A stretch of DNA of 64,000 nucleotides from Petrolisthes cinctipes. Taxonomy: Eukaryota > Arthropoda > Malacostraca > Decapoda > Porcellanidae. Location of the stretch: NCBI GenBank assembly GCA_033782935.1, contig JAWQEG010000286.1, positions 757,501 through 821,500 on the forward strand, read 5' to 3'. Shown piece after piece: positions 24,690 through 35,574 of this stretch; positions within the stretch are counted from its first letter, which is position 1, and each line of letters opens with the position of its first letter. The translations under genes were made by a program, and so were the position numbers. The notes under the pieces are model-generated. The model was not told the DNA's origin, made no database searches, and saw nothing but the letters and a program-made list of their open reading frames with translations.

Positions 24690-25411
24690 TGTATCCGTGG
24701 CTGATCACGTTCGCGATACATGATACACCTATGGTGTTGGAACATTCCGTTAAGCCAAAGCAGTTCAAGCTAGTTTCATTAGACACAACATCCTTTGAAA
24801 AGTGCTGAGTTGCAGCGTGGGGGAATCTTCCATGCTGAGCTACTGATTGCTAGATTCACTCTGTAATTATCTATATGTTAATCTCTATACTATAATCGAC
24901 TCCATATTGTCATCTCGTATGTAGAGAAAGGGACAATATATATTTACTCACTTTATTCTTATATAAACTCATATCTAACTTATCCATATTTCATATGTAA
25001 GCTTAGCATTGTAAATAGCATCATCGACAACCTGTCATCTGAGAAAGGGTGTGGCAGTGTATACCACGAGCGAGGACTACCAGAGAGAGAAGGCGCATTA
25101 CACGCCCTGCCTTGAAGACAACAGGTTCACCCCTACCTTATATTAGAGAGACACGAGATGTCTGTATAACCTGTAAACTATATCTAATATACTCAGTAAA
25201 TAGAGACAAGTCCACGAGTTTACTCTAACCCTTGAGTAACTAACTTAGTTCCCCAGGAAGACTAGAGTGGTAGTTCAGAGCAACGGTAAGTTGGCTTGAA
25301 ACTAGGTCTACATCGGCGTAGTAAGTAATACTAGCCCGAGAGTAAGTGAGAGTTTCCAGCAGGTATTTCTGAGAGAAGCTGAGGCTGAGCTTGGACGACC
25401 CCACGAGTACA
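24690..25411 (+). repeat. 3' LTR
   Basis: 722 bp, TGTATCCGTGGCT to GAGTACA. Differs from the 5' LTR by single substitutions, for example GGCC/GGCT near the start, CAACTCC/CGACTCC and TATTACTG/TATTTCTG. It is followed by the target duplication ACCT and the satellite. Confidence 0.95.
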
Positions 25412-28400
25412 ACCTAAAATATCGATTTTTAGCATGTTTTGGGCCTATATTTTGAAAACATTCTAGCACTGAGTAGGCATGTACAGATCGCTTCTGGGAC
25501 CCAAAAATATTGAATTTTCGGGTGTTTTGAGCCTGAATTTGGGATATAAACGGGTACAGAACATGCATACACATATTGACTTTGTTCACCTAAAATATCG
25601 ATTTTGGGCATGTTTTTGGTCTGTATCTTGAAATAATTCTAGCAAGGAGTAGGCATGTACAGATCGCTTCTGGGACCCAAAAATATCGAATTTTCGGGTG
25701 TTTTGAGCCTGAATTTGGGAAATATACGGGAACAGAAGATGCATACACATATTGTCTTTGGGCACCTAAAATATCGATATTCATCATGGTTTGGCCTGTA
25801 TTTTGAAAATACTCTAACACGGAGTACGAATGTACAGATCGCTTCTGGGACCCAAAAATATCGAATTTTCCGGTGTTTTGAGCCTGAATTTGAGATATAA
25901 ACGGGTACAGAAGATGCATGCACATATTGACTTTGGGCACCTAAAATATCGATTTTCAGCATGTTTTGGGCCTGTATTTTGAAAATACTCTAACACGGAG
26001 TAGGCATGTACAGATCGCTTCTGGGACCCAAAAATATCGAATTTTCGGGTGTTTTGAGTCTGAATTTGAGATATAAACGGGTACAGAAGATGCATGCACA
26101 TATCGACTGTGGGCACCTAAAATATCGATTTTTAGCATGTTTTGGGCCTATATTTTGAAAACATTCTAGCACTGAGTAGGCATGTACAGATCGCTTCTGG
26201 GACCCCAAAATATTGAATTTTCGGGTGTTTTGAGCCTGAATTTGGGATATAAACGGGTACAGAACATGCATACACATATTGACTTTGTTCACCTAAAATA
26301 TCGATTTTGAGCATGTTTTGGGTCTGTATCTTGAAAACATTCTAGCAAGGAGTAGGCATGTACAGATCGCTTCTGGGACCCAAAAATATCGAATTTTCGG
26401 GTGTTTTCAGCCTGAATTTGGGATATAAACGGGTACAGAAGATGCATGCACATATTAACTTTGGGCACCTAAAATATCGATTTTCAGCATGTTTTGGGCC
26501 TGTATTTTGAAAATACTCTAACACGGAGTAGGCATGTACAGATCGCTTCTGGGACCCAAAATTATCGAATTTTCGGGTGTTTTGAGTCTGAATTTGAGAT
26601 ATAAACGGGTACAGAAGATGCATGCACATATCGACTGTGGGCACCTAAAATATCGATTTTTAGCATGTTTTGGGCCTATATTTTGAAAACATTCTAGCAC
26701 TGAGTAGGCATGTACAGATCGCTTCTGGGACCCAAAAATATTGAATTTTTGGGTGTTTTGGGCCTGAATTTGGGATATATACGGGTACAGAAGATGCATA
26801 CACATATTGTCTTTGGGCACCTAAAATATCGATTTTCATCATGGTTTGGCCTGTATTTTGAAAATACTCTAACACGGAGTAGGAATGTACAGATCGCTTC
26901 TGGGACCCAAAAATATCGAATTTTCCGGTGTTTTGAGACTGAATTTGAGATATAAACGGGTACAGAAGATGCATGCACATATTGACTTTGGGCACCTAAA
27001 ATATCGATTTACAGCATGTTTTGGGCCTGTATTTTGAAAATACTCTAACACGGAGTAGGCATGTACAGATCGCTTCTGGGACCCAAAAATATCGAATTTT
27101 CGGGTGTTTTGAGTCTGAATTTGAGATATAAACGGGTACAGAAGATGCATGCACATATCGACTGTGGGCAACTAAAATATCGATTTTAGCATGTTTTGGG
27201 CCTATATTTTGAAAACATTCTAGCACTGAGTAGGCATGTACAGATCGCTTCTGGGACCCAAAAATATTGAATTTTTGGGTGTTTTGAGCCTGAATTTGGG
27301 ATATAAACGGGTACAGAAGATGCATACACATATCGACTTTGTTCACCTAAAATATCGATTTTGAGCATGTTTTGGGTCTGTATCTTGAAAACATTCTAGC
27401 AAGGAGTAGGCATGTACAGATCGCTTCTGGGACCCAAAAATATCAAATTTTCGGGTGTTTTGAGCCTGAATTTGGGAAATATACGGGTACAGAAGATGCA
27501 TACACATATTGTCTTTGGGCACCTAAAATATCGATTTTCATCATGGTTTGGCCTGTATTTTGAAAATACTCTAACACGGAGTAGGAATGTACAGATCGCT
27601 TCTGGGACCCAAAAATATCGAATTTTCCGGTGTTTTGAGACTGAATTTGAGATATAAACGGGTACAGAAGATGCATGCACATATTGACTTTGGGCACTTA
27701 AAATATCGATTTTCAGCATGTTTTGGGCCTGTATTTTGAAAATACTCTAACACGGAGTAGGCATGTACAGATCGCTTCTGGGACCCAAAAATATCGAATT
27801 TTCGGGTGTTTTGAGTCTGAATTTGAGATATAAACGGGTACAGAAGATGCATGCACATATTGACTTTGGGCACCTAAAATATCGATTTTCAGCATGTTTT
27901 GGGCCTGTATTTTGAAAATACTCTAACACGGAGTAGGCATGTACAGATCGCTTCTGGGACCCAAAAATATCGAATTTTCGGGTGTTTTGAGTCTGAATTT
28001 GAGATATAAACGGGTACAGAAGATGCATGCACATATCGACTGTGGGCACCTAAAATATCGATTTTTAGCATGTTTTGGGCCTATATTTTGAAAACATTCT
28101 AGCACTGAGTAGGCATGTACAGATCGCTTCTGGGACCCAAAAATATTGAATTTTTGGGTGTTTTGAGCCGGAATTTGTGATATAAACGGGTACAGAAGAT
28201 GCATACACATATTGACTTTGTTCACCTAAAATATCGATTTTGAGCATGTTTTGGGTCTGTATCTTGAAAACATTCTAGCAAGGAGTAGGCATGTACAGAT
28301 CGCTTCTGGGACCCAAAAATATCGAATTTTCCGGTGTTTTGAGCCTGAATATGAGATATAAACGGGTACAGAAGATGCATGCACATATTGACTTTGGTCA

Positions 28401-28682
28401 CTTAAAATATCGATTTTCAGCATGTTTTGGGCCTGTATTTTGAAAATACTCTAACACGGAGTAGGCATGTACAGATCGCTTCTGGGACCCAAAAATATCG
28501 AATTTTCGGGTGTTTTGAGCCTGAATTTGGGAAATATACGGGTACAGAAGATGCATACACATATTGTCTTTGGGCACCTAAAATATCGATTTTCAGCATG
28601 TTTTGTGCCTGTATTTTGAAAATACTCTAACACGGAGTAGGCATGTACAGATCGCTTCTGGGACCCAAAAATATCAAATTTC
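25412..28682. repeat. 176-bp satellite, right segment with higher-order structure
   Basis: About 18.6 monomers, far more alike than in the left segments. Four monomer types can be told apart: B (TTTTTAGCATG, GCACTGAG), C (GTTCACCT, TTGAGCATG, GCAAGGAG), D (TTCATCATGGTTTGG) and A (TTTCAGCATG, ACACGGAG). They follow B-C-D-A, B-C-A, B-D-A, B-C-D-A, A, B-C-A from left to right, a roughly 704-bp higher-order unit with missing members. The array ends at 28682 against the H2A promoter. Confidence 0.93.
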
Positions 28683-28874
28683 TTTGTTAGATTGGTGTAC
28701 TTCATGAATAAAAAATATTTCACAAAAATTGAAAGAAATATTACAAAGGCTAAGTTGTTTCATTCTATGGAGCGAGAGGATCACGAGACACCATCCCACC
28801 CTCGCGCTCCTCCTTGATTGGTCAAAATAGGGTGTCTCTGATTCTACAGCCCCTATTTATAATTTGTTAGGGCG
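28683..28874 (+). promoter_or_regulatory. Promoter of the broken H2A
   Basis: Starts with a scrap of family 1 LINE (TTTGTTAGATTGGTGTACTT), then TGGAGCGAGAGGATCACGAG, GCTCCTCCTTGATTGGTCAA (CCAAT box at 28817..28821), CCCCTATTTATAATTTGTTA and GGGCG. It stops exactly where the LINE begins. TATTTATAA is a possible TATA box peculiar to this copy. Confidence 0.82.
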
Positions 28875-28885
28875 ATAACTCCACC

Positions 28886-29415
28886 AAGATTTTCAGGTTT
28901 TCTCTAAACTACTGCCTGAAATCCTGGCCTACAACAATCTCCCCAACATTAAAATCCCTCCATCCTGGTTGGGAAAACAACAACCTCCCTCACCTCAGCC
29001 AACCCCTAATGCTCCCCCACCCCACCTCCCTCCTCCTACAACCCCATCCCCAATCCCCCCAGCCTCTCAACCACAAACAACTAGTAGCAACTCACCATGC
29101 ACTGACTCCCACCACCACCCTCCAGATATGTCTCCATGCAAACGTAGAAGTACCTCCCCCTCACCAGTCAGGCGCTCAGAAGCCATGGCCCCCCCCAAGA
29201 CACCATCAGACCGATCAAGGTCGACCTCTAAGAGGACCACAATAAGCCCCCTTTCTGGCTCTCAACCAGAGCCAGAAGATGCCCCACCTCCCAAAAGACA
29301 AAACTCCCTAGACAAACACATATATAAAACAATTAAAATAAAACATAAGTCACAGGATCCAAAACTCTCCCCATCACCCACAAGAGTTACCACATTCAAA
29401 GGTAGTGATGCTTAA
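28886..29415 (+). CDS. LINE ORF1, C-terminal part
   Basis: The frame is open from the truncation point to TAA at 29413 and has no start codon of its own, so the N terminus is lost. It starts with a helical segment (VFSKLLPEILAYNNLPNIKI) followed by a long Pro/Ser/Thr-rich and basic tail. No zinc knuckle or RRM remains in this part. Its last eight bases overlap the ORF2 start (GATGCTTAA), a common ORF1/ORF2 arrangement. ORF1 products normally bind the element RNA; here this is inferred from position. Confidence 0.7.
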
Positions 29416-32170
29416 GATAATACAATTTAATATAAGAAACTACTACACAAACAGACATGTACTCTCACACCTAATACAAGAACACGATGCAGACATCATA
29501 CTTCTTAACAGCACATGTACAAACAATAGATACACAATAAAACACTTCACATACAAATCATATCAGACTGAGGGAGCATACAACGGAGTCTCAATTCTTG
29601 TCAAAAACACCATCAAACACACACTAATACACCGCAATTGGTCCTCTACACATTTCTTAGCTATAAAAACATACACAGACCTAGGACCTCTTGTCATTTC
29701 CACAACATACACCAGACCAAACACACATATCCCTTTCAGCGACCTGAATTACATATTCAATCATAACACCCCAGTACTTCACATAGCAGACATGAACGCC
29801 ACACACCACGCATTACAACACAACAACACCAACAGACACGGTACACAATTATACGCTCTTATGCAACATAAAAGACTAAACTTTCTCGGCCCAGATTTTC
29901 ACACTTCTTACACCAACAGTGGACGTGGCAAGCCCGATCTTGCCATCACTAACAGACACTTTAACATGTTTCACTACCACATACAACCTGGCCCCCTTTC
30001 GGGGTCGGACCACATCCCAGTCATCTATTACATCTCTACAAACCCTATACTTATACCAACAACAAAACATTTCAGATACAAACAAGCTGACTGGGACACA
30101 TACAAGCACATCTTGGCTGAGGAAGGATACACCACAAACTACGAAAACAAAACCATAGCAGACATAGACACACAATGCCAGCACATACACAACAGTATAC
30201 TTCAGGCCGCTGAAAGGTCCATACCCAAAACAACATACAAACCAATCTATTCTTTCAGACCCTCCATACGTACACAACGACTCCTTGTATGCTACCGAAA
30301 TAGATTCAACAACAACAGAAACATGTTACACACACTAGCCCCAATACGGCAAGACCTAACCTTCCTCCGAAACCATATCCTTAATAGTCTCGAAAACGAC
30401 CATCACAAACATTGGACACACTTAATTAAAGAGGCTGAATCTCAAAGAATTAAAACTCCACGGGAGTTCTGGTGCCGGATCGGGCGGCTGATGGGTGTCC
30501 CCAGGGAACACACTCACCGCCTGATTATCAACAACCGAGCCATTACAGACCCCGTGGAGATTACACATGCATTTAAATCATACTGGGAAAACATTCACAC
30601 ACCACACCCACCCGCTCCAACTATCACTCAACATGTAAACAACATTAACCAACATATACAAAATATGCCACTCACGATTCAGCCCGACACACCTATACAC
30701 TTGCATACATTAGACCCAGAACACCTTCTCACAGCCCCATTTGGTACTGACGAAGTCAAGCTTTTGCTCCGACATGCCCCTAAAAAGGCACCGGGTGCCA
30801 CAGGCATTGGTTACAGACTTGTACACAACCTCCCCGACAAAACAATTGAAGCCATAACGACATTATTCAATGCCTGTTTAGCAACCGGTTACTTCCCTGA
30901 CGCTTACAAAAAAGCCACTGCTACTTTGATCCCAAAACCAGGTAAACAAATGACAAACCCTGCAAATTACAGACCAATAAGCCTTCTTGAGACAATAGGG
31001 AAAACACTAGAACGACTTCTTAACAAACGACTACGACTACATCTCGAAGACGATGGACTACTGACTGAAAAACAATTTGGCTTCAGACCCTACCGCTCCA
31101 CACAACAAGCACTAAATATAATCACCAATTACATACACATAAACAAACATACACCTCCACCTTTCAAAATTGCACTTGTGACCAAAGACGCAGAGAAGGC
31201 TTTTGACACAGTATGGCATGAGGGCCTGAAGTATAAAATCTGCACGCAATTTAACTTCCCCATATTAATTCAGAAACTCCTCTGTAATTTTCTTGATAAC
31301 AGATTTATGCAAATTAAATTTAAAAATAATTTCTCGGAATATTTTCCACTGCGAGCAGGTGTGCCTCAGGGCTCAGTCCTATCTCCCACTCTCTACATCC
31401 TTTACACAAATGACATGCCCGACCCGATCCACGCTGACTCACTCACAATACAATACGCAGATGACGTAACTCACGTGACTAGGGCAGGCACACTTGATGC
31501 CCTGACAACCAAGACACAGAGAGAGCTTGACAGTGTCTCACAGTGGGAGTTACACTGGCGTGTTACGACTAATCCAACCAAATCCCAACTAACATTCTTT
31601 AATATTAAAACTCAAGTTCCGCGTCCCCTTACCCTCCCCTCCCATGACAACATTCGTACTCCCATCCCAACCTCAAATACCTGCACCGTACTGGGGCTAA
31701 ACATCGACAATCACATTCGCATGCACAAACACGCAATAAGCATCGCTGCCAAAGCAAAACTACAGTTGGGCAGGTTACAAAGATTCTACAACACAGACAC
31801 CAAAACAAAATTACACCTATACAAAACACTCATACGCCCTCTCATCTCATATTCACCCCTCTCATTATCACTCACTGCCACCACACACAAGAAAACACTA
31901 CAAATTATTCAGAATAGGGCTCTCAGATGGGCACATAAAATACACTGGCAGGACTTCGCCACAAATGAATCACTACACGCACTCACAAACATGCCACCAG
32001 TCAACACTTACCTACACCACCTTTCAGACAAACAAATAAACAAACTCACAGACGGCCTACAACACTACATTGACAAACTCAACGCCATAACTCCACCTAG
32101 AAGACAGTACGCAAACCTTTTCCATGAAGATTCCAGGCCACCACCCACCCCTACTTACACCTACAGATAA
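29408..32170 (+). CDS. LINE ORF2: AP-type endonuclease and reverse transcriptase
   Basis: 920 residues with no stop or frameshift. Endonuclease (1 to about 205): QFNIR, D128 and N130 in IADMNATHH, D177 in GKPDLAI, and S200-D201-H202 in GSDHIPV. The residue usually Glu near position 35 is Ser (IILLNSTC). Reverse transcriptase (about 440 to 720): PGATGIGYRL, NYRPISLL, FGFRPYRST, DAEKAFDTVWH (motif A, near 590), GVPQGSVLSPTLY (motif B, near 650), QYADDVTHV (motif C, near 683). A C-terminal domain follows (LQIIQNRALRWAHK). There is no CCHC at the end. The codon use is rich in CA and AC dinucleotides, quite unlike the histones. Confidence 0.92.
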   Translation: MLKIIQFNIRNYYTNRHVLSHLIQEHDADIILLNSTCTNNRYTIKHFTYKSYQTEGAYNGVSILVKNTIKHTLIHRNWSSTHFLAIKTYTDLGPLVISTTYTRPNTHIPFSDLNYIFNHNTPVLHIADMNATHHALQHNNTNRHGTQLYALMQHKRLNFLGPDFHTSYTNSGRGKPDLAITNRHFNMFHYHIQPGPLSGSDHIPVIYYISTNPILIPTTKHFRYKQADWDTYKHILAEEGYTTNYENKTIADIDTQCQHIHNSILQAAERSIPKTTYKPIYSFRPSIRTQRLLVCYRNRFNNNRNMLHTLAPIRQDLTFLRNHILNSLENDHHKHWTHLIKEAESQRIKTPREFWCRIGRLMGVPREHTHRLIINNRAITDPVEITHAFKSYWENIHTPHPPAPTITQHVNNINQHIQNMPLTIQPDTPIHLHTLDPEHLLTAPFGTDEVKLLLRHAPKKAPGATGIGYRLVHNLPDKTIEAITTLFNACLATGYFPDAYKKATATLIPKPGKQMTNPANYRPISLLETIGKTLERLLNKRLRLHLEDDGLLTEKQFGFRPYRSTQQALNIITNYIHINKHTPPPFKIALVTKDAEKAFDTVWHEGLKYKICTQFNFPILIQKLLCNFLDNRFMQIKFKNNFSEYFPLRAGVPQGSVLSPTLYILYTNDMPDPIHADSLTIQYADDVTHVTRAGTLDALTTKTQRELDSVSQWELHWRVTTNPTKSQLTFFNIKTQVPRPLTLPSHDNIRTPIPTSNTCTVLGLNIDNHIRMHKHAISIAAKAKLQLGRLQRFYNTDTKTKLHLYKTLIRPLISYSPLSLSLTATTHKKTLQIIQNRALRWAHKIHWQDFATNESLHALTNMPPVNTYLHHLSDKQINKLTDGLQHYIDKLNAITPPRRQYANLFHEDSRPPPTPTYTYR

Positions 32171-32725
32171 AACACAAACACGCCATTCTGCAGACAATCA
32201 TTTAAACATTCAAAGCACGAACAATAAACACCAGCTGTCCCTAAATCTTCCCTGATTGACTGACATGTTTCATCACTCAGGGAGGCAGTGGGGAGGGCAA
32301 GACACACACGCACTGATGCGCGCACTGCCTCACATAACCCACACTAATCAACAACCCCAATCCATCCTTCCCACACGCCTGCTCACTCCCTACTCTAAAC
32401 CCTTCCCTCATTCCACTGGCTCCATCAATGACTCAGTATTTGTTTCCATTGTTTCATTCATACTTATTCCTCTTCACTTTGGCCGTTTCTATCTCGCAGT
32501 CCAACACCTCAGCACACACCACCAGACCACTCCTCCTACCCGTCCGTCCTTGCCGCCACACTCCACCTTCCCATGCCTACATCCTCCTTCCTAATTGCAA
32601 CTGTCCACTACCCACTTCCTTTTCCAACAACCTACCAACGCATGCTGAGTTAAGCCTCGGCTCTTTTTCTCCCACTAAAACTCACTTCCTCTTGCTTACT
32701 CTTTCTCTATCCCCCACCTTTACTA

Positions 32726-32766
<41 letters not shown>
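32171..32766 (+). other. 3' UTR and poly(A) of the long LINE copy
   Basis: C/T- and CA-rich untranslated region, nearly identical to the 3' UTRs at 32880..33425 and 57471..58045, ending in about 37 A (32730..32766). The motif CTGATTGACTGACATGTTTC recurs in all three. Confidence 0.85.
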
Positions 32767-32769
<3 letters not shown>

Positions 32770-33444
32770 ACTCCACCTAGAAGACAGTTCGCAAACCTTT
32801 TCCATGAAGATTCCAGGCCACCACCCACCCCTACTTACACCTACAGATAAAACACAAACACGCCATTCTGCAGACAATCATTTAAACATTCAAAAACACG
32901 AACAATAAACACCAGCTCTCCCTAAATCTTCCCTGATTGACTGACATGTTTCATCACTCAGGGAGGCAGTGGGGAGGGCAAGACACACACGCACTGATGC
33001 GCGCGCACTGCCTCACATAACCCACACTAATCAACAACCCCAATCCACCCTTCCCACATGCCTGCTCACTCCCTACTCTAAACCTTTCCCTCATTCCACT
33101 GGCTCCATCAATGACTCCGTATTTGTTTCCATTGTTTCATTCATACTTATTCCTCTTCACTTTGGCCGTTTCTATCTCGCAGTCCAACACCTCAGCACAC
33201 ACCACCAGACCACTCCTCCTACCCGTCCGTCCTTGCCGCCACACTCCACCTTCCCATGCCTACATCCTCCTTCCTAATTGCAACTGTCCACTACCCACTT
33301 CCTTTTCCAACAACCTACCAACGCATGCTGAGTTAAGCCTCGGCTCTTTTTCTCCCACTAAAACTCACTTCCTCTTGCTTACTCTTTCTCTATCCCCAAC
33401 CTTCTTTCCCCCACCTTTACTACTTAAAAAAAAAAAAAAAAAAA
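32767..33444 (+). mobile_element. H2A-leader LINE, short first copy (3' end only)
   Basis: Starts at ATAACTCCACCTAGAAG, which is ORF2 codons close to the C terminus, and runs through the 3' UTR to a 19-base poly(A) (33426..33444). It then joins H2A leader TATTTCATTTGTGTTAATC. Its original left junction is at 28875, after histone GGGCG. It is severely 5' truncated, as is usual for LINEs, and was later split by the long copy. Confidence 0.88.
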
Positions 33445-33494
33445 TATTTCATTTGTGTTAATCTTCGACAGACCTCTATATCGACTCAGTTACC

Positions 33495-33843
33495 ATGTCA
33501 GGACGCGGCAAAGTGAAGGGTAAGTCAAAGTCCCGTTCAAGCAGGGCTGGACTTCAATTCCCCGTGGGTAGAATCCACCGACTGCTACGCTGAACGCGTC
33601 GGTGCAGGAGCTCCAGTCTATTTGGCTGCCGTCATGGAGTACCTTGCTGCTGAGGTGTTGGAACTGGCAGGCAATGCTGCCCGAGACAACAAGAAGAGTC
33701 GTATCATCCCCCGTCATTTGCAGCTGGCCATCCGCAATGACGAGGAGCTCAACAAGCTCCTGTCTGGCGTTACCATTGCTCAGGGTGGCGTTCTACCTAA
33801 TATCCAGGCTGTCTTGCTGCCCAAGAAGACAGAAAAGAAGTAA
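33495..33843 (+). pseudogene. Histone H2A pseudogene (14-bp frameshift deletion)
   Basis: Compared with the H2A at 58135, a 9-bp deletion removes three tail residues (GRGKVKG instead of [10 protein letters not shown]). A 14-bp deletion ending at a CTACG direct repeat near 33585..33589 removes the RKGNYAERV region and brings a TGA in frame at once. The product would stop after HRLLR, before the main histone-fold helix. The remainder, the stop and the stem-loop are preserved and nearly identical to functional copies, so the damage is recent. The LINE insertions sit 50 bp before its ATG. Confidence 0.95.
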
Positions 33844-33898
33844 GATTGCTCTCTGTCCCCAGAAGCCTCCTTTCCTCCTCTTTCCAACTTATAGATCC

Positions 33899-33915
33899 GG
33901 CTCCTTAATGGAGCC
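33899..33915 (+). terminator. Histone 3' stem-loop of the H2A pseudogene (17 nt)
   Basis: GGCTCC-TTAAT-GGAGCC, identical to the stem-loop of the H2A at 8 kb. AAAGAG follows at about 15 bp. Confidence 0.9.
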
Positions 33916-34944
33916 ACACTTGCCTTCACAAAGAGTTTGATAATAGACAAGCTATTTATTGGGTTACATTTCCTTTTATTGACTTAGGCTTTCATGTAAG
34001 GTCGGCGACAATAGTCGTCTTCTCACTCAGCTCTTCTTGTACGAGTCTGGTTAACTAAGGCTTATATTACCATGGCTTAGCAGCCTACTGTACAGATCTG
34101 TAGTAAGAACATTACAGATTAACTGAAAAAGAAGGGTCGGTGTTAATATTTGCCACGATTGAATTATGGGTACAAAGATAAAGTTTTACCATTCTGCGCC
34201 CAAATTTGTGTCTTGCAAAATTCCTGTAGATGCGAGTGGGAGTGATTTGCGTCGAAATAATATGCACGATATTACATAAGTAGTGCATGTGATAGGTGAA
34301 GGTTTTTGTGTATGTAATGAATTAGGTTGAAATAAAGATTATGCACTACAATAAAGAAATATAGCGCTAGTGTGTATGAAATATGAAGGTGTTGTGTATA
34401 TTAGTAGGCAATAGGTATATAGACGTGCATGTCGACATTCTATTCCAGAGCGATGGTAATGATAAATATGGGCTTATTCATTCGAGGGAATTAAGCCATA
34501 TAAAATCTGTAGTAAGTGTGGTTACGAAAGCCCAACTTACTAATACCTACACACAAACACTCTTAAGCACAAATCAATTTATACATACACACAAAACCTC
34601 TCTTAAATACAAGCACATTAATACTTACACAAATAAACCATCTTAATAACACACACTAACGCTTGTATACACGCCAAACCCCACTCTTACGCTTATCCTT
34701 ACACACACACACACATATTCCTACACGTGCACACACCATCTCTGTTCATTTATATATCCAATGCGGCCCACCCCTCCTCTACTGTCACTAACCTAGGAAA
34801 AATAAAAGGAGGAACTACAAAAGTATCATTGAGGATAGGCAATCTCTCCTAAAAAGAGTCCGATCCGATGGCAATGAGGTACCTTCCATACTTTGTTTCT
34901 ACTTCGGCTACCGCACGTCCCTTATTGCACCTCGACCTTATTGC
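33916..34944. other. H2A 3' spacer
   Basis: Reverse complement of the H2B-H2A spacer at 6370..7588, up to CACCTAGAC near 34944. A short duplication of TTATTGCACCTCGACC precedes the break. No gene. Confidence 0.82.
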
Positions 34945-35574
34945 ACCTAGACCTTCGCAAATGCGATGACCACGATGTAAATACTACCGTGATGATGGTT
35001 GTCGCGATCGCACTTGCCCGTATTCCAAGTGGTGGTGGTAGCGCGTAGCTAAGGCGAGCCACTAACCCCAGCAGCAGGGGTACCAATGTATGGGAAACGA
35101 GATGAAAGAAGTGAATGAAATGTAATATACCGTCTTATTAGAGTTATCTTGATGTTTTCAACACATAATATGAAAGTACACGGCATAATTTTCTTTTCAA
35201 TAGTGGCCAAAAATGTAGTTAGATGTAAAATAAATAATAAAACAATGGAATCACCGATGGCCAGCCTGTTTTATACGCTAAGAAAGCAGGCATCGTTACA
35301 AACTGTAATGTAAATAGAGTGGAATTATCTTTATCCCGTACTGCTTTACTCTCTTACCGACTAATTGTCAACATGAGTGGATTGTACTGATGATATAGTA
35401 AATATTAAATGCAACACATCCATTATTTGATCACGTATCACTGAAAAAGAGATATTTGTAGCACTGCTGTATGTAAACAAAGCGGCATGGTCCCCGCGCT
35501 ACACAAACACAGGTAGTCCGGTAGTCCCGTCCCCTTTCGGAGCCCATTCCACACTTTGCTGTACTACAGACAAC
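34945..35574. other. Left flank of the Harbinger genes
   Basis: No gene seen. It probably contains the left end and promoter of the Harbinger element, but I could not find matching terminal inverted repeats or the expected 3-bp target duplication. Confidence 0.4.

Larger units (their letters stand above)
17433..25411 (+). mobile_element. Ty3/Gypsy endogenous retrovirus (errantivirus-like), defective
   Basis: A provirus with two 722-bp LTRs, gag, pol and an env-like gene, flanked by a 4-bp duplication ACCT (17429..17432 and 25412..25415) inside a satellite monomer. The LTRs differ at about seven positions by eye (near 1%), so the insertion is fairly recent. Defects: an in-frame stop within gag, stops between gag and pol and in RNase H, and loss of the integrase by a deletion joining RNase H to env. 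Insect errantiviruses and baculovirus F proteins share this kind of env. Confidence 0.93.
28886..32766 (+). mobile_element. H2A-leader LINE, long copy (5' truncated)
   Basis: Non-LTR retrotransposon with an ORF1 C-terminal part, complete ORF2, 3' UTR and a 37-base poly(A). It is flanked by an 11-bp direct repeat ATAACTCCACC (28875..28885 and 32767..32777). That repeat is the beginning of a shorter copy of the same family, so this copy inserted into the short one, 0 to 1 bp from the histone sequence GGGCG. The element is called the H2A-leader LINE here. It belongs to the APE-type Jockey/I group; the clade is unresolved. Confidence 0.9.

Noticed and set aside
8509..28682. Regularly spaced repeats as a CRISPR-like array
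   Set aside because: The repeats are contiguous 176-bp satellite monomers without spacers, in a eukaryotic locus.
8511..28723. Many open frames of 60 to 116 codons, mostly minus strand, with similar products
   Set aside because: They recur once per 176-bp satellite monomer and change frame between monomers. They are a by-product of low stop-codon density on that strand, not a gene family.
32256..33461. Open frames of 102 to 140 codons in the LINE 3' UTR and poly(A)
   Set aside because: They start without context, translate CT-rich UTR and end in poly-Lys from the A tail; each recurs only because the UTR is duplicated.
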